DNA from: Litchfieldella xinjiangensis
GTDB lineage: Bacteria; Pseudomonadota; Gammaproteobacteria; Pseudomonadales; Halomonadaceae
Direction of reading: 5' to 3'
Length of the DNA: 64,000 bases
Assembly (NCBI RefSeq): GCF_000759345.1
Contig: NZ_JPZL01000001.1
Coordinates: 744,001-808,000 of the forward strand
Shown: one piece after another, positions 46,612 through 59,504 of the stretch
How the letters are laid out: each line of letters starts with the position of its first letter
Numbering within the stretch: the first letter of the stretch is position 1
Notes under the pieces: generated by a model
Databases searched by the model: none
Seen by the model: the letters and a program-made list of their open reading frames with translations, nothing else
What the model was told of the DNA's origin: nothing
Translations under genes and position numbers: made by a program

Positions 46612-46937
46612 CAGAACGGCATCTTGAAGCCGGGCGGCAGATTCAGGCCCGAGGTGACCTCTTCCATCCTGGCACGCGAATTGGTCTCCACCTTGCGCAC
46701 GGCATCATTGACGGCAGCCGCCAGCAGATCCTCGAGCAGTTCCTTATCTTCTTGCATCACGCTGGGGTCGATCTCGACCTTGCTGACGTCGTGGCGACCG
46801 TTCATCACGATCTTGATCATGCCGGCCCCGGCTTCACCGGTGACTTCTTCACGCGCCACTTCTTCCTGAACGCGCTGCATCTTTTCCTGCATTTCCTGAG
46901 CCTGCTTCATCAGGTTGCCCATTCCGCCCTTCATCAT
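46611..46937 (-). CDS. ybaB: nucleoid-associated protein YbaB/EbfC
   Basis: A 108-residue DNA-binding protein; [48 protein letters not shown] is the hallmark. It binds DNA as a tweezer-like dimer. It lies 35 bases after dnaX and overlaps recR. Confidence 0.96.
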   Translation of the reverse strand: MMKGGMGNLMKQAQEMQEKMQRVQEEVAREEVTGEAGAGMIKIVMNGRHDVSKVEIDPSVMQEDKELLEDLLAAAVNDAVRKVETNSRARMEEVTSGLNLPPGFKMPF

Positions 46938-46972
46938 GACGTCACCTCAAGGAATCGTTGGACCGAGGGTAC

Positions 46973-48943
46973 TCAGTCCTGGGGTGTCACGGTGCCTTCG
47001 ATCAGTCGGGCACCGAATGCGTTCTGCAGTTTCTGGATATGTGGGTCGTCCTGCAAGGCTTCAACCGCCTGGGCATGCCGTGCGGCAGCCAGCCGATCCG
47101 CCATTGCCTTGGGCGTTTCCAGGCCGGGCGGCAGGTCGGCGACCACGATCTCAAGGCGTCGAGTCACGCCCGCCACGTCCAGGGCCTTCTGAATCCGTTC
47201 GACATGCACGTCAGCGTTCATTGCCGATTGAGACGGGTCAAGGCGCAGACAAAGCCGCTGCCCATCATCATGGTCGACCGTGCAGTGAGCCGCTAGGTTA
47301 CGTGTGAGCCCACCGAGCTCGAGTCGCGTGAACAGCGCCAGCCAGGCCGCATGGTCGAACCCTGCCGCCGGAGATGATTGCGCGGATACGACCTCGGCTT
47401 CTACCGTCTCAGCTTCGACAGGCTCGGCGATGGCCAAGTCACCCGAGTCTTGATCCGGTCGAACCATATCCCGGGAAGGAGAGGGAGGATCTATCCGAAC
47501 GGCCGAGGCAGGCTCGATCTCCTCCTGCGGCTCCCAGGGAGGGGGTGGCTCATATCCCACGCTCTCGTCTGGCGCTTGCCACTCGGTATCAGGCGCTTGC
47601 CCTGCAGGCGTCTCGGCAGGACCGGTCTCGTAGGCGGTGGTTCGCTCAGCCTGCGCGTCCTGTGGCTCTGGTTCTGGTTCTGGCTCAGCAGGAAGCTGCG
47701 CAGACGAATCCTGGCTTGGCGTATCCTGCGTCGGAGCGCCCTGCCCTGCCGAGGCCGAAGACGTCGAGGACACAGAATCAGACGTGGCAATCTCCGGAGT
47801 CGCCCTGAGGGGCAAGGGTGTCTGGGCGGGCTTGGGCACGCCCTGAGGGCGAAAAGCCAGCATGCGCAACAAAGTCATTTCTAGTGCGGTGCGTGCATCC
47901 GGGGCATGCTCCATGTCGCCCCGCCCTTGAAGCCCGATCTGGTAATACAACTGGACATCTTCGGCGGTAAACCGCGCAGCCAAGGCCAGCAGCGTCTCCC
48001 GATCGCCATGCCCGTTGTCCAGCGCATCAGGCACCATCTGGGCAATGGCCAGTCGGTGCAGAACCCCCGACAAGTCATCCAGCACGCCGGCAAAATCAGG
48101 GCCCTGCTCGGCCAGGCTCGCCACCTCTGAGAGTACACGAGCGGCATCGACCTCGGCCAACGCCTCGACCAGCGCCATGAGATGGCGATGATCCAGTGTA
48201 CCCAGCATGGCCGCCACGTCACGATGGCGCACCTCGCCCTGGCCAAAGGCTATGGCCTGGTCGGTGAGGCTCATGGCATCGCGCATCGACCCGTCGGCCG
48301 CCTTGCCAAGGAGCCACAAGGCGCTTTCGTCGAAGGCGACCCCCTCGGCGCCGAGAACATGAGACAAATGCTCGACGATGCGCTCCGGCGGCATGTTCTT
48401 GAGCGTAAACTGCAGACACCGCGACAGCACCGTGACCGGCAATTTCTGCGGGTCGGTCGTGGCCAGCAGGAACTTCACATGCGGAGGCGGCTCCTCCAGC
48501 GTCTTGAGCAGCGCATTGAAGCTGTGCGTGGAGAGCATGTGCACCTCATCGATGAGATACACCTTGAACCGGCCCTGCGTGGGAGCGTATTGCACGTTAT
48601 CGAGCAACTCGCGAGTGTCTTCCACCTTGGTGCGAGAGGCGGCATCGACCTCGATCAGATCGACGAAGCGGCCTTCATCGATCGCCGTGCAGTTCTGACA
48701 CTGGCCGCATGGGGTCGAGGTAACAGCGCTCTCACCCTCCCCCTTGGCGGTGCAGTTCAAGCACTTGGCAAGGATGCGCGCCAGGGTGGTCTTGCCGACA
48801 CCGCGGGTCCCGGTAAACAGGTAGGCGTGGTGCAACCGCCCCTGATCGAGGGCATTGACCAGCGCGCGCTGGACATGCTCCTGGCCGACCAGTTCATGAA
48901 AGGTGCGCGGCCGCCACTTACGTGCCAGTACCTGATAGCTCAT
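46973..48943 (-). CDS. dnaX: DNA polymerase III subunits gamma and tau
   Basis: A 656-residue clamp-loader ATPase. Walker A GTRGVGKT (45-52), zinc-binding cysteines in CLNCTAKGEGE and CGQCQNC (61-85), Walker B VYLIDEVHML, SRC motif LSRCLQF. A long proline/glutamate-rich linker (about 400-540, with EPEPEPEP) separates the motor domains from the tau-specific C-terminus, which binds DnaB and the polymerase. The start at 48943 (MSYQVLARKWRP) is the family N-terminus. No E. coli-type A-run frameshift heptamer was seen, so a separate gamma form is uncertain. Confidence 0.96.
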   Translation of the reverse strand: MSYQVLARKWRPRTFHELVGQEHVQRALVNALDQGRLHHAYLFTGTRGVGKTTLARILAKCLNCTAKGEGESAVTSTPCGQCQNCTAIDEGRFVDLIEVDAASRTKVEDTRELLDNVQYAPTQGRFKVYLIDEVHMLSTHSFNALLKTLEEPPPHVKFLLATTDPQKLPVTVLSRCLQFTLKNMPPERIVEHLSHVLGAEGVAFDESALWLLGKAADGSMRDAMSLTDQAIAFGQGEVRHRDVAAMLGTLDHRHLMALVEALAEVDAARVLSEVASLAEQGPDFAGVLDDLSGVLHRLAIAQMVPDALDNGHGDRETLLALAARFTAEDVQLYYQIGLQGRGDMEHAPDARTALEMTLLRMLAFRPQGVPKPAQTPLPLRATPEIATSDSVSSTSSASAGQGAPTQDTPSQDSSAQLPAEPEPEPEPQDAQAERTTAYETGPAETPAGQAPDTEWQAPDESVGYEPPPPWEPQEEIEPASAVRIDPPSPSRDMVRPDQDSGDLAIAEPVEAETVEAEVVSAQSSPAAGFDHAAWLALFTRLELGGLTRNLAAHCTVDHDDGQRLCLRLDPSQSAMNADVHVERIQKALDVAGVTRRLEIVVADLPPGLETPKAMADRLAAARHAQAVEALQDDPHIQKLQNAFGARLIEGTVTPQD

Positions 48944-49136
48944 GGAGCGCGGTTCCTCGAAACAAGATGGAAGCGACCCGGCATTCACCGGCGCCCAGCG
49001 GTAACCGAACATTCTACCGGCTGGCGGAGGGAGCGAAAAGCAAGCTCGACCCAAACGGGCAAACATTCACCTCGGGGGGACATCAAAGGCAGAGAAATCG
49101 ATCGGAGCATGGGAAAGCGACACGAGAAACGCATTC

Positions 49137-49154
49137 GCCTCCCTGAAAGGAGGC
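49137..49154 (-). terminator. terminator of the 4.5S RNA gene
   Basis: GCCTCC / GGAGGC with a 6-base loop, followed on the minus strand by GAATGCGTTTCTCG. It abuts the 3' end of the 4.5S RNA and lies 193 bases before the dnaX start. Confidence 0.6.
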
Positions 49155-49260
49155 AGCCCCCGACAGCCACATCCCGGCACACGCAGCCACCACTACCGTT
49201 GCTCCCTTCCGGGCCTGGCGGGGTTCGCGGTTTAGCGTTGCGGGAGGACCGACGGGGGCC
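49155..49260 (-). ncRNA. ffs: signal recognition particle 4.5S RNA
   Basis: Read on the minus strand, GGCCCCCGTCGG pairs with CTGTCGGGGGC at the 3' end, closing a long hairpin of about 106 bases. The SRP core is present: GGCCCGGAAGGGAGCA carries the GGAA tetraloop and the AGCA of the asymmetric loop, and TCCTCCCGCAACGCTA and GTGTGCCGGGATGTGGC match the E. coli RNA. It binds Ffh and targets nascent membrane proteins to FtsY. Ends are estimated from pairing. The order ffs then dnaX-ybaB-recR is also known in pseudomonads. Confidence 0.92.
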
Positions 49261-49472
49261 ACCACAGCGGACAGGCAAACGTATGCGATCACCTGCTCAT
49301 TCATCACGGAGGCCCGAAACAGCCAACCCCCGTGCGAATGCGAGCGCACTATAACAGCGCCCCCCTGGCCTCGCAAGGGAGGCACACCACCATAAAGCAA
49401 GCAAAGGTTCGCTCCAGCACCTAGGCTTAGGGTGTGTGATCGCTCCCTATACTTCACAAGAGGCATAACGAC

Positions 49473-50696
49473 ATGGAAAAGGATCCCGATAAGGGCTTCG
49501 TCGCCCTTCTAGGCTGGAGCCTGAACGCCGTCGAGGCCGCCGAGAACTTCGACCGCCGCTACATCGTGGTCGCTCCCGACTGGGCCGAGGATTACTGCAA
49601 AGAGCACGATATACCCTATACCCCCTGGAACTTCGAGCGACTGAACGACAGATCCCTTGAGATTGCCGAAACGCTGAAGGATATGGGTGTCGACGTCGCT
49701 ATTCCCCTGTATGAAGAAACGGTGGAATGGGCCGGGGCGATCAATTCCGTTCTGCTCGACAATCCGCGCCTTTACGGCCAGGCCCTGCTGTTGCGTGACA
49801 AGGCCTTGATGAAACGTCGCGCGCAGTTGGGTGGCATCCGGGTGGGTATCTTCGAAGAAGCCCATGACCGCGACGACGTGATCCGCTTCCTCAAGCGTGT
49901 CAATCAGACGCTACTCAAGCTGGATGGCGACCCCAACGACCCGATTCACCTCAAGGCCTTCGACAAGGCAGGCTGTCTCGGTCACCGCGTGATCCGTACC
50001 CCGGATGAGGTCGATACCATCCCCGACGAAGAATTCCCGGTCTTGATGGAGTCGCACCTGGATGGCTGGGAGTTCGCCGTCGAAGCTTGGATCCACAATG
50101 GCAAGATTCGATTCCTCAACATCTCGGAGTACGTGACACTCGGCTATTCGGTGTTCGTGCCTGCCACGCCCGAACTCGAAAAATATCGCGAGCAGATCAC
50201 GGCGCAGATCGAAAAGCTGATCAAGGCCTTCGATATCGATTTCGGCTTTATCCATCCCGAGTACTTCGTCACCAGCGACGGCGAAATGTACTTTGGCGAG
50301 GTGGCCTATCGTCCGCCGGGCTTCAAGGTATTCGAACTCTTGGAGCGGGCCTATGGCTTCAATGCCTACCAAGGCCTGATCCTGTCCTTCGATCCGAAAA
50401 CCACCGAGCAGGAAATCACCGACTTCTTCCCGCGTGAAGTGGTGGATGCCAAGTGCCATGCCGGCTGCTTCGGGGTCTATCCGCGTCGTCGCGTGGTCAG
50501 TCGCCTTGAAATGCCCGAAGAGACCGAGGACCATCCGTACTTCGAGTCCCATGAGCTGACACCGCCGATGGAAGAAACCGTTACCAAGCGTACGGCATTC
50601 GGCACTCACTGGGGACTGATCTACTTCTCAGGTGACGATGCACACACCATGCGCGATTTGCTGAAGCGGCAGGAAGACCTCGACTTCTATGTATAA
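49473..50696 (+). CDS. ATP-grasp domain protein of unknown substrate
   Basis: A 407-residue protein. A Rossmann-like N-domain (about 8-105), then the ATP-grasp fold: RDKALMKRRAQLGGI (about 108-122), a nucleotide lysine in HLKAFDKAGCLGHRVI (about 159-174), EFAVEAWIHNGK (200-211) and the metal-binding segment EMYFGEVAYRPPG (271-283). ATP-grasp enzymes join a carboxylate to an amine or thiol through an acyl-phosphate. The acceptor is unknown. About 100 extra residues follow the grasp domain. The 681-residue protein begins 30 bases downstream and is probably its partner. AGAGG precedes the ATG. Confidence 0.85.
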   Translation: MEKDPDKGFVALLGWSLNAVEAAENFDRRYIVVAPDWAEDYCKEHDIPYTPWNFERLNDRSLEIAETLKDMGVDVAIPLYEETVEWAGAINSVLLDNPRLYGQALLLRDKALMKRRAQLGGIRVGIFEEAHDRDDVIRFLKRVNQTLLKLDGDPNDPIHLKAFDKAGCLGHRVIRTPDEVDTIPDEEFPVLMESHLDGWEFAVEAWIHNGKIRFLNISEYVTLGYSVFVPATPELEKYREQITAQIEKLIKAFDIDFGFIHPEYFVTSDGEMYFGEVAYRPPGFKVFELLERAYGFNAYQGLILSFDPKTTEQEITDFFPREVVDAKCHAGCFGVYPRRRVVSRLEMPEETEDHPYFESHELTPPMEETVTKRTAFGTHWGLIYFSGDDAHTMRDLLKRQEDLDFYV

Positions 50697-50726
50697 TCCC
50701 CTGCATTTGGGGCAAAGGGAGTCCGC

Positions 50727-52772
50727 ATGATCGAAGGCGGTCAACATGATGAGAGCAAGCTGGCCATGTTATTGGCCAAGCTTGACCAGGCCACCGATAT
50801 CCTCGCTCAGGCGCGGGATTTCGCCAAGCCGGCCAAGGTCGGGCGTGTCCTGGATACCGCACGGCGGGTTCTCCTTCAGGAAGGGGGGGTAGCGGCCCTG
50901 GAGGCGCGCGCCCCCTCCCTGGAAGAAGCAGGCATTTTCCGGGGTACGGACTGGGCCTCTCCCCAGATTCTTATCCCGTCCTTCACTCCCCAGTCTCTCA
51001 AGAGCGGCAACGGCCAAACCGTGGCTCTCGAGGCATTGAGTGAACTCCGTTTATTGGCAGTCGCCAAGGGCGACTACATTCATGGCAACGTCTCCGCTGA
51101 GCAGGCACACCATTATCTGACCCAGGTGCTGGCCATCAACCTGGGGCTGCTTTTCATGCCGCTCAGCGAAGCCGATCGCGAAACACAAGGCAAACTGGCC
51201 GAGGTGCCACGCGCATTGTTCCAGCACGTGGCCAATGAGATCGGCTACGAGCATGTCATCGATCAATTGATCGATGAGATCTGGCGTATATTGAAACAGC
51301 GGCCGATTCAGGTCGAACCCGTCAAGCAGATGATTACCCAGATCGCCCTGTGTCGCGCCAATCCCGAGATCGAACTGGGTTCGAGCGGCCAGGGGGCCGA
51401 CCGGCTGATAAGTAGCCTGTTCGGTCCTACCCAGGCATCCCGTGAGGACCCGGGAATCGACACCTATCGGGAGCGTCTCCTGGCGATGGACGAGCAGGCG
51501 CTACAGAGTGAAGCCAGCGGCTTTGCTCGCGCCATGCATGATACGGGTCTGGTCTCTTCCTACCATGCGGTGCTGCTACGTTATCTGCTCGAGCAGGAAA
51601 ATCATCTCGTTGCCGAAGCCATGGGCCTGACCGCGACGGGTCGCGATTGCCTGCTTCGCTATCGCCGCCTGGTACAGGCATTGATCGAAGAAGCGATACA
51701 CCCCGGATCCCCCCAAGCCGTCTATGGCCTGGCCCTGACTCTGGAGCGCGGTATTCTCTTTCAGCCGCCCGTGGTTCCGGCGCTCTGGCGTCAGTTGGCG
51801 CTCCCGCTTTCCGAGTGGTCCAAGATGCGACTGCGCATGGCATTCGGCGAGGAGGTCTCGCTACGCGGGCGGCTGCTCGAAGGCGTCTTGTGCATGCTTG
51901 GACAGCCTTTGGGGGTCGGCCAGGGCAACAATCCTACATGCCAGTCGGCACGCGCCCTTTCGATGTGGGCATACAACGACCCCGACTACCTGCTGCAGAT
52001 GGTCGCCTGGGCCGCACGTGATGATGAAATTATCATGCACTTCGAAGGCATGCCGCTCTCCTCGATGGCCAGCCTGTCCGGGGTTGCCAAAGAGTTGCCC
52101 ATGGATCTCGACCCGGTATCGCTCCTGGTAGTGCCGCATCTCGACCGCATCTACGCGGAGATGGGGCGCCGCTGTATCGGTCGCGAGGGCGACCCGCATC
52201 GCTGGGTCAATCCCGAGTTCCATGGTTGGTGGGCGGGGCGCGGGTTCCATATCAATGTCGATGTGGAAACCGGGCAGATCAAGGATCTCGAGGCATTTCT
52301 TCGCCATTTCTATGCCAGCTATCATCCCCATTACAATGGGGACCAGCCCTTGATCCACCCTCAACCGGCGGGCATCGCGATCACCGACAGCGCCTGTCGT
52401 TTCATTGGCTGGCATGCGATCTCGTTGCTGCGTATCACGCTCGACCCGCGCAATGTCATGCGGGTCTATTTCTTCAACCCCAACAACGATAGCGGCCAGG
52501 ATTGGGGGGATGGCGTGGTAGTCAGCACGGCGGGCAATGGCGAGCGTTACGGGGAAGCCTCCCTGCCCTTCGAGCAGTTCGCTTCCCGGCTGTATATCTA
52601 TCACATCGACCCGCTGGAACATGGCGAGCCGGCGGATGTTCCCATCGAGGAGCTCAACCGGGTCAGTGGGTATCTGTATCGCAGCTGGGGAGCCGATCGC
52701 CTGCCTGCGCAGGAACTTCAAGCCACCCCCGATGCCGAGGGAGAAGTGAGCCCTCAGCGTACCGGCGGGTAG
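50727..52772 (+). CDS. uncharacterised 681-residue protein with possible Cys-His-Asn site
   Basis: I do not recognise a named family. The first 390 residues look mainly helical and have no clear signal peptide or TM helix. The C-terminal part contains a block reminiscent of papain/C58/transglutaminase-like enzymes: a cysteine at the start of a helix (NNPTCQSARALSMWA, C405), later GWHAISLLRI (H563) and, about 20 residues on, YFFNPNND (N584/N586), an order and spacing typical of Cys-His-Asn(Asp) enzymes. This is inference. It follows the ATP-grasp gene by 30 bases, so an enzyme pair that makes and remodels, or attaches, an amide-linked product is plausible. Its 3' end overlaps the convergent abrB gene by 19 bases. 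Confidence 0.7.
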   Translation: MIEGGQHDESKLAMLLAKLDQATDILAQARDFAKPAKVGRVLDTARRVLLQEGGVAALEARAPSLEEAGIFRGTDWASPQILIPSFTPQSLKSGNGQTVALEALSELRLLAVAKGDYIHGNVSAEQAHHYLTQVLAINLGLLFMPLSEADRETQGKLAEVPRALFQHVANEIGYEHVIDQLIDEIWRILKQRPIQVEPVKQMITQIALCRANPEIELGSSGQGADRLISSLFGPTQASREDPGIDTYRERLLAMDEQALQSEASGFARAMHDTGLVSSYHAVLLRYLLEQENHLVAEAMGLTATGRDCLLRYRRLVQALIEEAIHPGSPQAVYGLALTLERGILFQPPVVPALWRQLALPLSEWSKMRLRMAFGEEVSLRGRLLEGVLCMLGQPLGVGQGNNPTCQSARALSMWAYNDPDYLLQMVAWAARDDEIIMHFEGMPLSSMASLSGVAKELPMDLDPVSLLVVPHLDRIYAEMGRRCIGREGDPHRWVNPEFHGWWAGRGFHINVDVETGQIKDLEAFLRHFYASYHPHYNGDQPLIHPQPAGIAITDSACRFIGWHAISLLRITLDPRNVMRVYFFNPNNDSGQDWGDGVVVSTAGNGERYGEASLPFEQFASRLYIYHIDPLEHGEPADVPIEELNRVSGYLYRSWGADRLPAQELQATPDAEGEVSPQRTGG

Positions 52773-53788
52773 CGACGGCGTAGATAGCGGGCCCAGAAAG
52801 GCGCTACGAACATCAAAGTCACCATGCGCAGCAAATGGTGGAACGCGACGAAGACGGGATCGAGATCCAACGCCACGGCAAGGATGGCCATTTCGCCAAT
52901 GCCTCCTGGCGCCAGTGCCAGTAACGCCACGTCCCTGGGCACCCCGAGAAGCTGGTGGATCAGCTCGGCAAATAGCGCCAGGATGCCCAGGGCCAACAGC
53001 GTAGCCACGACTGCCTGGAACAGGTATCGCCCGAAGCGCCCCCGAGACAAGCCGCGGAAACGTGAACCGATGGCACAGCCCAATACCCATAGCATCAAGT
53101 TCATGCCCCAATCGGGTAATTGCAGGCTGGCCAGACCGAAGCCCGACACCAACGCGGCGACCAGTAGCGGAGCGAGAAGGGCCGGGGTGGGCATGCGCAA
53201 CCAGCGCCCTATCCACAGCAACCCGGGTAGCAGCAATAAAAGCCAGGGGTCCTGCAGCGTGCGGGCCGCCGCCTCCGCCTGGGCGCCACCCTCGTAGGCC
53301 CAGAAGAGCGGGGGCAGCAATAGCACCACCAGAACGATGCGTAATGACTGTGCAATCGCGATGCGCTGTGGCTCGCCGCCACACTTGTCGCCCAGCATGA
53401 TCATCGCCGTCATGGCGCCTGGCGCAGAGGCAAACCAGGCACTCACCGGATCGAAACCACAACGTCGGTACCACGCCGCCGCCGCCGCCGTGGAGGCGGC
53501 CACGCCCATCAGCAGCAGCGCTGCGGACAGCGGCCAGTCCGCGACCCGCTCGGCAAGTTGAGGGGTGACCCGACTGCCCAGCACCAGCCCTAGCACACCG
53601 AGGAAGATTTCGCGCAGCCCTTCGGGTACCCGTACGTCGTGGCCACGGGCCGAGACGATCAGGTTGGCCACCAGAGGACCCAGCATCCAGGCCAGGGGCA
53701 GCCCGGTCAGATCGAAAATCACCCCGCCCACGACACCTACAGCCAACGACCGCCCCAATGCCCATGCCGCGTCCTGCTTCACACCCAA
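52754..53788 (-). CDS. AbrB family transporter
   Basis: A 344-residue membrane protein with about ten helices in two AbrB duplications: GGVIFDLTGLPLAWMLGPLVANLI...LGLVLGSRVTPQL in the first half and RMPTPALLAPLLVAALVSGFG...LGCAIGSRFRG in the second, each ending with a SAPGAMTAMIMLG or LAPGGIGEMAILAVAL segment. The family (PF05145) includes ammonia-monooxygenase-neighbour proteins and putative transporters; substrate unknown. Divergent from tlyA. Confidence 0.88.
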   Translation of the reverse strand: MGVKQDAAWALGRSLAVGVVGGVIFDLTGLPLAWMLGPLVANLIVSARGHDVRVPEGLREIFLGVLGLVLGSRVTPQLAERVADWPLSAALLLMGVAASTAAAAAWYRRCGFDPVSAWFASAPGAMTAMIMLGDKCGGEPQRIAIAQSLRIVLVVLLLPPLFWAYEGGAQAEAAARTLQDPWLLLLLPGLLWIGRWLRMPTPALLAPLLVAALVSGFGLASLQLPDWGMNLMLWVLGCAIGSRFRGLSRGRFGRYLFQAVVATLLALGILALFAELIHQLLGVPRDVALLALAPGGIGEMAILAVALDLDPVFVAFHHLLRMVTLMFVAPFWARYLRRRYPPVR

Positions 53789-53932
53789 TTCCTTTTGTTA
53801 AGCGACTAACGAAACGAAGTATGCCACGTCCAGGCGATGCACTCATGCGCCCGTGCGGCGCGAACGACGACTCACCCGCTTCACGCGCCTGCCCGAGCCG
53901 ATATAATGGCGCCACCTAACAGGATGATCGGC

Positions 53933-54697
53933 ATGCTTCGACTCGACCAACTACTCGTCACCCAAGGCCTGGTACGGACGCGGACCCGCGCCCAGCGCTT
54001 GATTCGCAACGGCCGTGTCAGCCTGGCTCAGGATGGCAGGCGCCTGACCAAGCCCGGCGAGAAGTTACCCGAGCAAACCCAATTGCGGGTGGCAGAGGAC
54101 CCCGAAGAGCGTTACGTGTCCCGCGCAGGGCTCAAGCTGGAGGCGTTGCTGGATAGGTTGGCGCTGCGCCTGGAAGGCCGAACGCTGCTGGATGTCGGCC
54201 AATCGACGGGCGGCTTCACCGATTGCGCCCTGCGTTACGGTGCAGCTCATGTCATCGGTATCGAGGTCGGCCATGATCAGCTCGATGAAAGCCTACGGGA
54301 TGACCCTCGCGTAACGTGCCTCGAAGGACTCAATGCCCGGCACATGGCAGAGGATGAGTCCTTGCGTGCCGCCATGGCACGCCTTGCCCCCCGGGGAGTC
54401 GACCTGGCGGTGATGGACGTTTCGTTCATTTCACAAACGCTGATTCTTCCCGAACTGAGTCGTCTGCTGTCCCCAGGTGGGGAGCTACTGTCCCTGGTCA
54501 AACCACAATTCGAGGTCGGGCCGGGCAAGGTCAACGATCGCGGTATCGTCAGCGACCCCGCCTTGCATGCAGCCGTCGAGGAGCGAATCAAGGCGTGCTG
54601 CCGACAACAGGGCTTCGGCATTCTGCACTGGTCGGACAGCCCCCTGCTCGGTGGCGATGGCAACCGTGAATTTCTGCTGCACGCCCGGCGTCAGTAA
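53933..54697 (+). CDS. tlyA: TlyA family rRNA 2'-O-methyltransferase/hemolysin
   Basis: A 254-residue protein: an S4 RNA-binding domain (about 2-62; LDQLLVTQGLVRTRTRAQRLIRNGRV) followed by an FtsJ/RrmJ-type methyltransferase (DVGQSTGGFTDCALRYGA as the SAM site, VDLAVMDVSFISQTLILPEL, VKPQFEVGPGKV). TlyA methylates the 2'-hydroxyls of ribosomal cytidines in mycobacteria; the hemolysin name comes from early work. ATG at 53933 with AGG upstream was used; an in-frame ATG lies three codons earlier. It converges with the MscK-like gene. Confidence 0.92.
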   Translation: MLRLDQLLVTQGLVRTRTRAQRLIRNGRVSLAQDGRRLTKPGEKLPEQTQLRVAEDPEERYVSRAGLKLEALLDRLALRLEGRTLLDVGQSTGGFTDCALRYGAAHVIGIEVGHDQLDESLRDDPRVTCLEGLNARHMAEDESLRAAMARLAPRGVDLAVMDVSFISQTLILPELSRLLSPGGELLSLVKPQFEVGPGKVNDRGIVSDPALHAAVEERIKACCRQQGFGILHWSDSPLLGGDGNREFLLHARRQ

Positions 54698-54719
54698 CCT
54701 GTTCAGTTCCACTAAGCCG

Positions 54720-58151
<3,432 letters not shown>

Positions 58152-58315
58152 ACGCTACATGACCCACCGCTGCCAACCTTGATCGATGGCGGCGATTGTC
58201 GGGCCAGCGTGGGCGCTTGGCAATCACCCATAAGCGCTTTTGTGCATCGATTGACTTACACTGGCAGCGTGGTAGAAACAGCGCTTATGCCTTCACTTAT
58301 TTTGGGTATGCTCCA

Positions 58316-59350
58316 ATGCCGTCGGTCAGAGTAATTTCCTCTCTCGGGCTCGCCTGTCTGGCCCTACTTCCTTTTAACATTGCCATGGCCCAGGAGCAGA
58401 CTGCTCCCGACCTGACCGACGCCGAGCGCAGGGCGATCGAATCACGCATTGAAGCGCTGACGGATGAGTTGGCGACACTACGCGGCCAATTGGCTGAGGC
58501 ACGCAACACGACGCAGAATGACCCCACCGTCGATGCGCTGGAGGAGGCTCAGGAGCGCCGCGCCCTGGAACGTGAATCGCAGCGCAACCCGTTTGCCATC
58601 ACGACCTACCGGCGCAACTATCTGTTGCCCTGGAGCTATAACGCGAACCCCAACGAGGATAGCTTCGACCAGATCGCTTCGGAAGGTCGCATGGGCAATG
58701 CCGAGGTCAAGTTCCAATTCAGCGCCAAGTTCAATCTCGCCGAAGACATTTTCGGCGATAACGGCGATCTATTTTTTGCATATACCCAGCGCAGCTGGTG
58801 GCAAGCCTACAATACCGAAGCCTCGTCCCCCTTTCGCGAAACCAACTACGAGCCCGAGTTCTTCCTCAGCTTCGACAACGACATGACGCTGTTCGGTTGG
58901 ACCAACACTGAAAACCGGATCGCCATCAATCATCAATCGAATGGCCGCTCCGCTCCCCTTTCGCGAAGCTGGAACCGAGTCTATCTGGATAGTGTCTTCC
59001 AGCGTGGCGACTGGGCCGTCAGTATCGCACCCCACTGGCGGGTTCCCGAGTCGGAAGGTGATGACGACAATCCGGATATCGAGCGCTATATGGGCTACGG
59101 CGACATTACCGTGGCACGCCGTATGGAGGGCGACCATGAGGCCAGCCTGCTGCTGCGCGGTAACCTCGATGCAGGAAATATGGGGACACAGCTAGACTAC
59201 TCTTGGCCGCTGTTCGGCAATGTCCGCGGTCATGTCCAGTATTATTACGGCTACGGTGAAAGCCTGCTCGATTACGACCATATCAATAATCGTCTAAGCA
59301 TCGGCTTCAGCCTCAATCCGTTGTTCAGCGGAAGCCACTCGCTGCGCTGA
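58316..59350 (+). CDS. pldA: outer membrane phospholipase A (OMPLA)
   Basis: A 344-residue outer-membrane beta-barrel lipase. Signal peptide to about residue 25 (NIAMAQEQ), a helical N-terminal region (about 30-90), then a barrel. The catalytic triad has OMPLA spacing: H206, S208 (INHQSNGR) and N220 (SRSWNRVYLD), exactly 2 and 14 residues apart as in E. coli H142/S144/N156. The enzyme hydrolyses phospholipids when the outer membrane is disturbed. ATG at 58316 was used; open frame extends upstream. It sits divergent from the MscK-like channel gene. Confidence 0.93.
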   Translation: MPSVRVISSLGLACLALLPFNIAMAQEQTAPDLTDAERRAIESRIEALTDELATLRGQLAEARNTTQNDPTVDALEEAQERRALERESQRNPFAITTYRRNYLLPWSYNANPNEDSFDQIASEGRMGNAEVKFQFSAKFNLAEDIFGDNGDLFFAYTQRSWWQAYNTEASSPFRETNYEPEFFLSFDNDMTLFGWTNTENRIAINHQSNGRSAPLSRSWNRVYLDSVFQRGDWAVSIAPHWRVPESEGDDDNPDIERYMGYGDITVARRMEGDHEASLLLRGNLDAGNMGTQLDYSWPLFGNVRGHVQYYYGYGESLLDYDHINNRLSIGFSLNPLFSGSHSLR

Positions 59351-59504
59351 ACAAAGCGAAGAGCCAGCCCCGGCAGAATCAAGTGTTTGCGAACCGCATT
59401 CCACACGTGACGACGGGGCAGGACTCAAGCGAACGGGTGACGCTAAGACTTGTTGCCTCAGTGATAGGCCACACTGCCGCTGCAAAAGCTTCTCAAGGCT
59501 TGAA

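Noticed and set aside
46973-48943. Programmed frameshift in dnaX to make gamma
   Set aside because: No A-run heptamer of the E. coli type was seen on the coding strand.
51861-53915. 684-residue minus-strand open frame
   Set aside because: It runs in another frame across abrB and antisense to the 681-residue protein; the encoded sequence is composition-biased and unrelated to any family.
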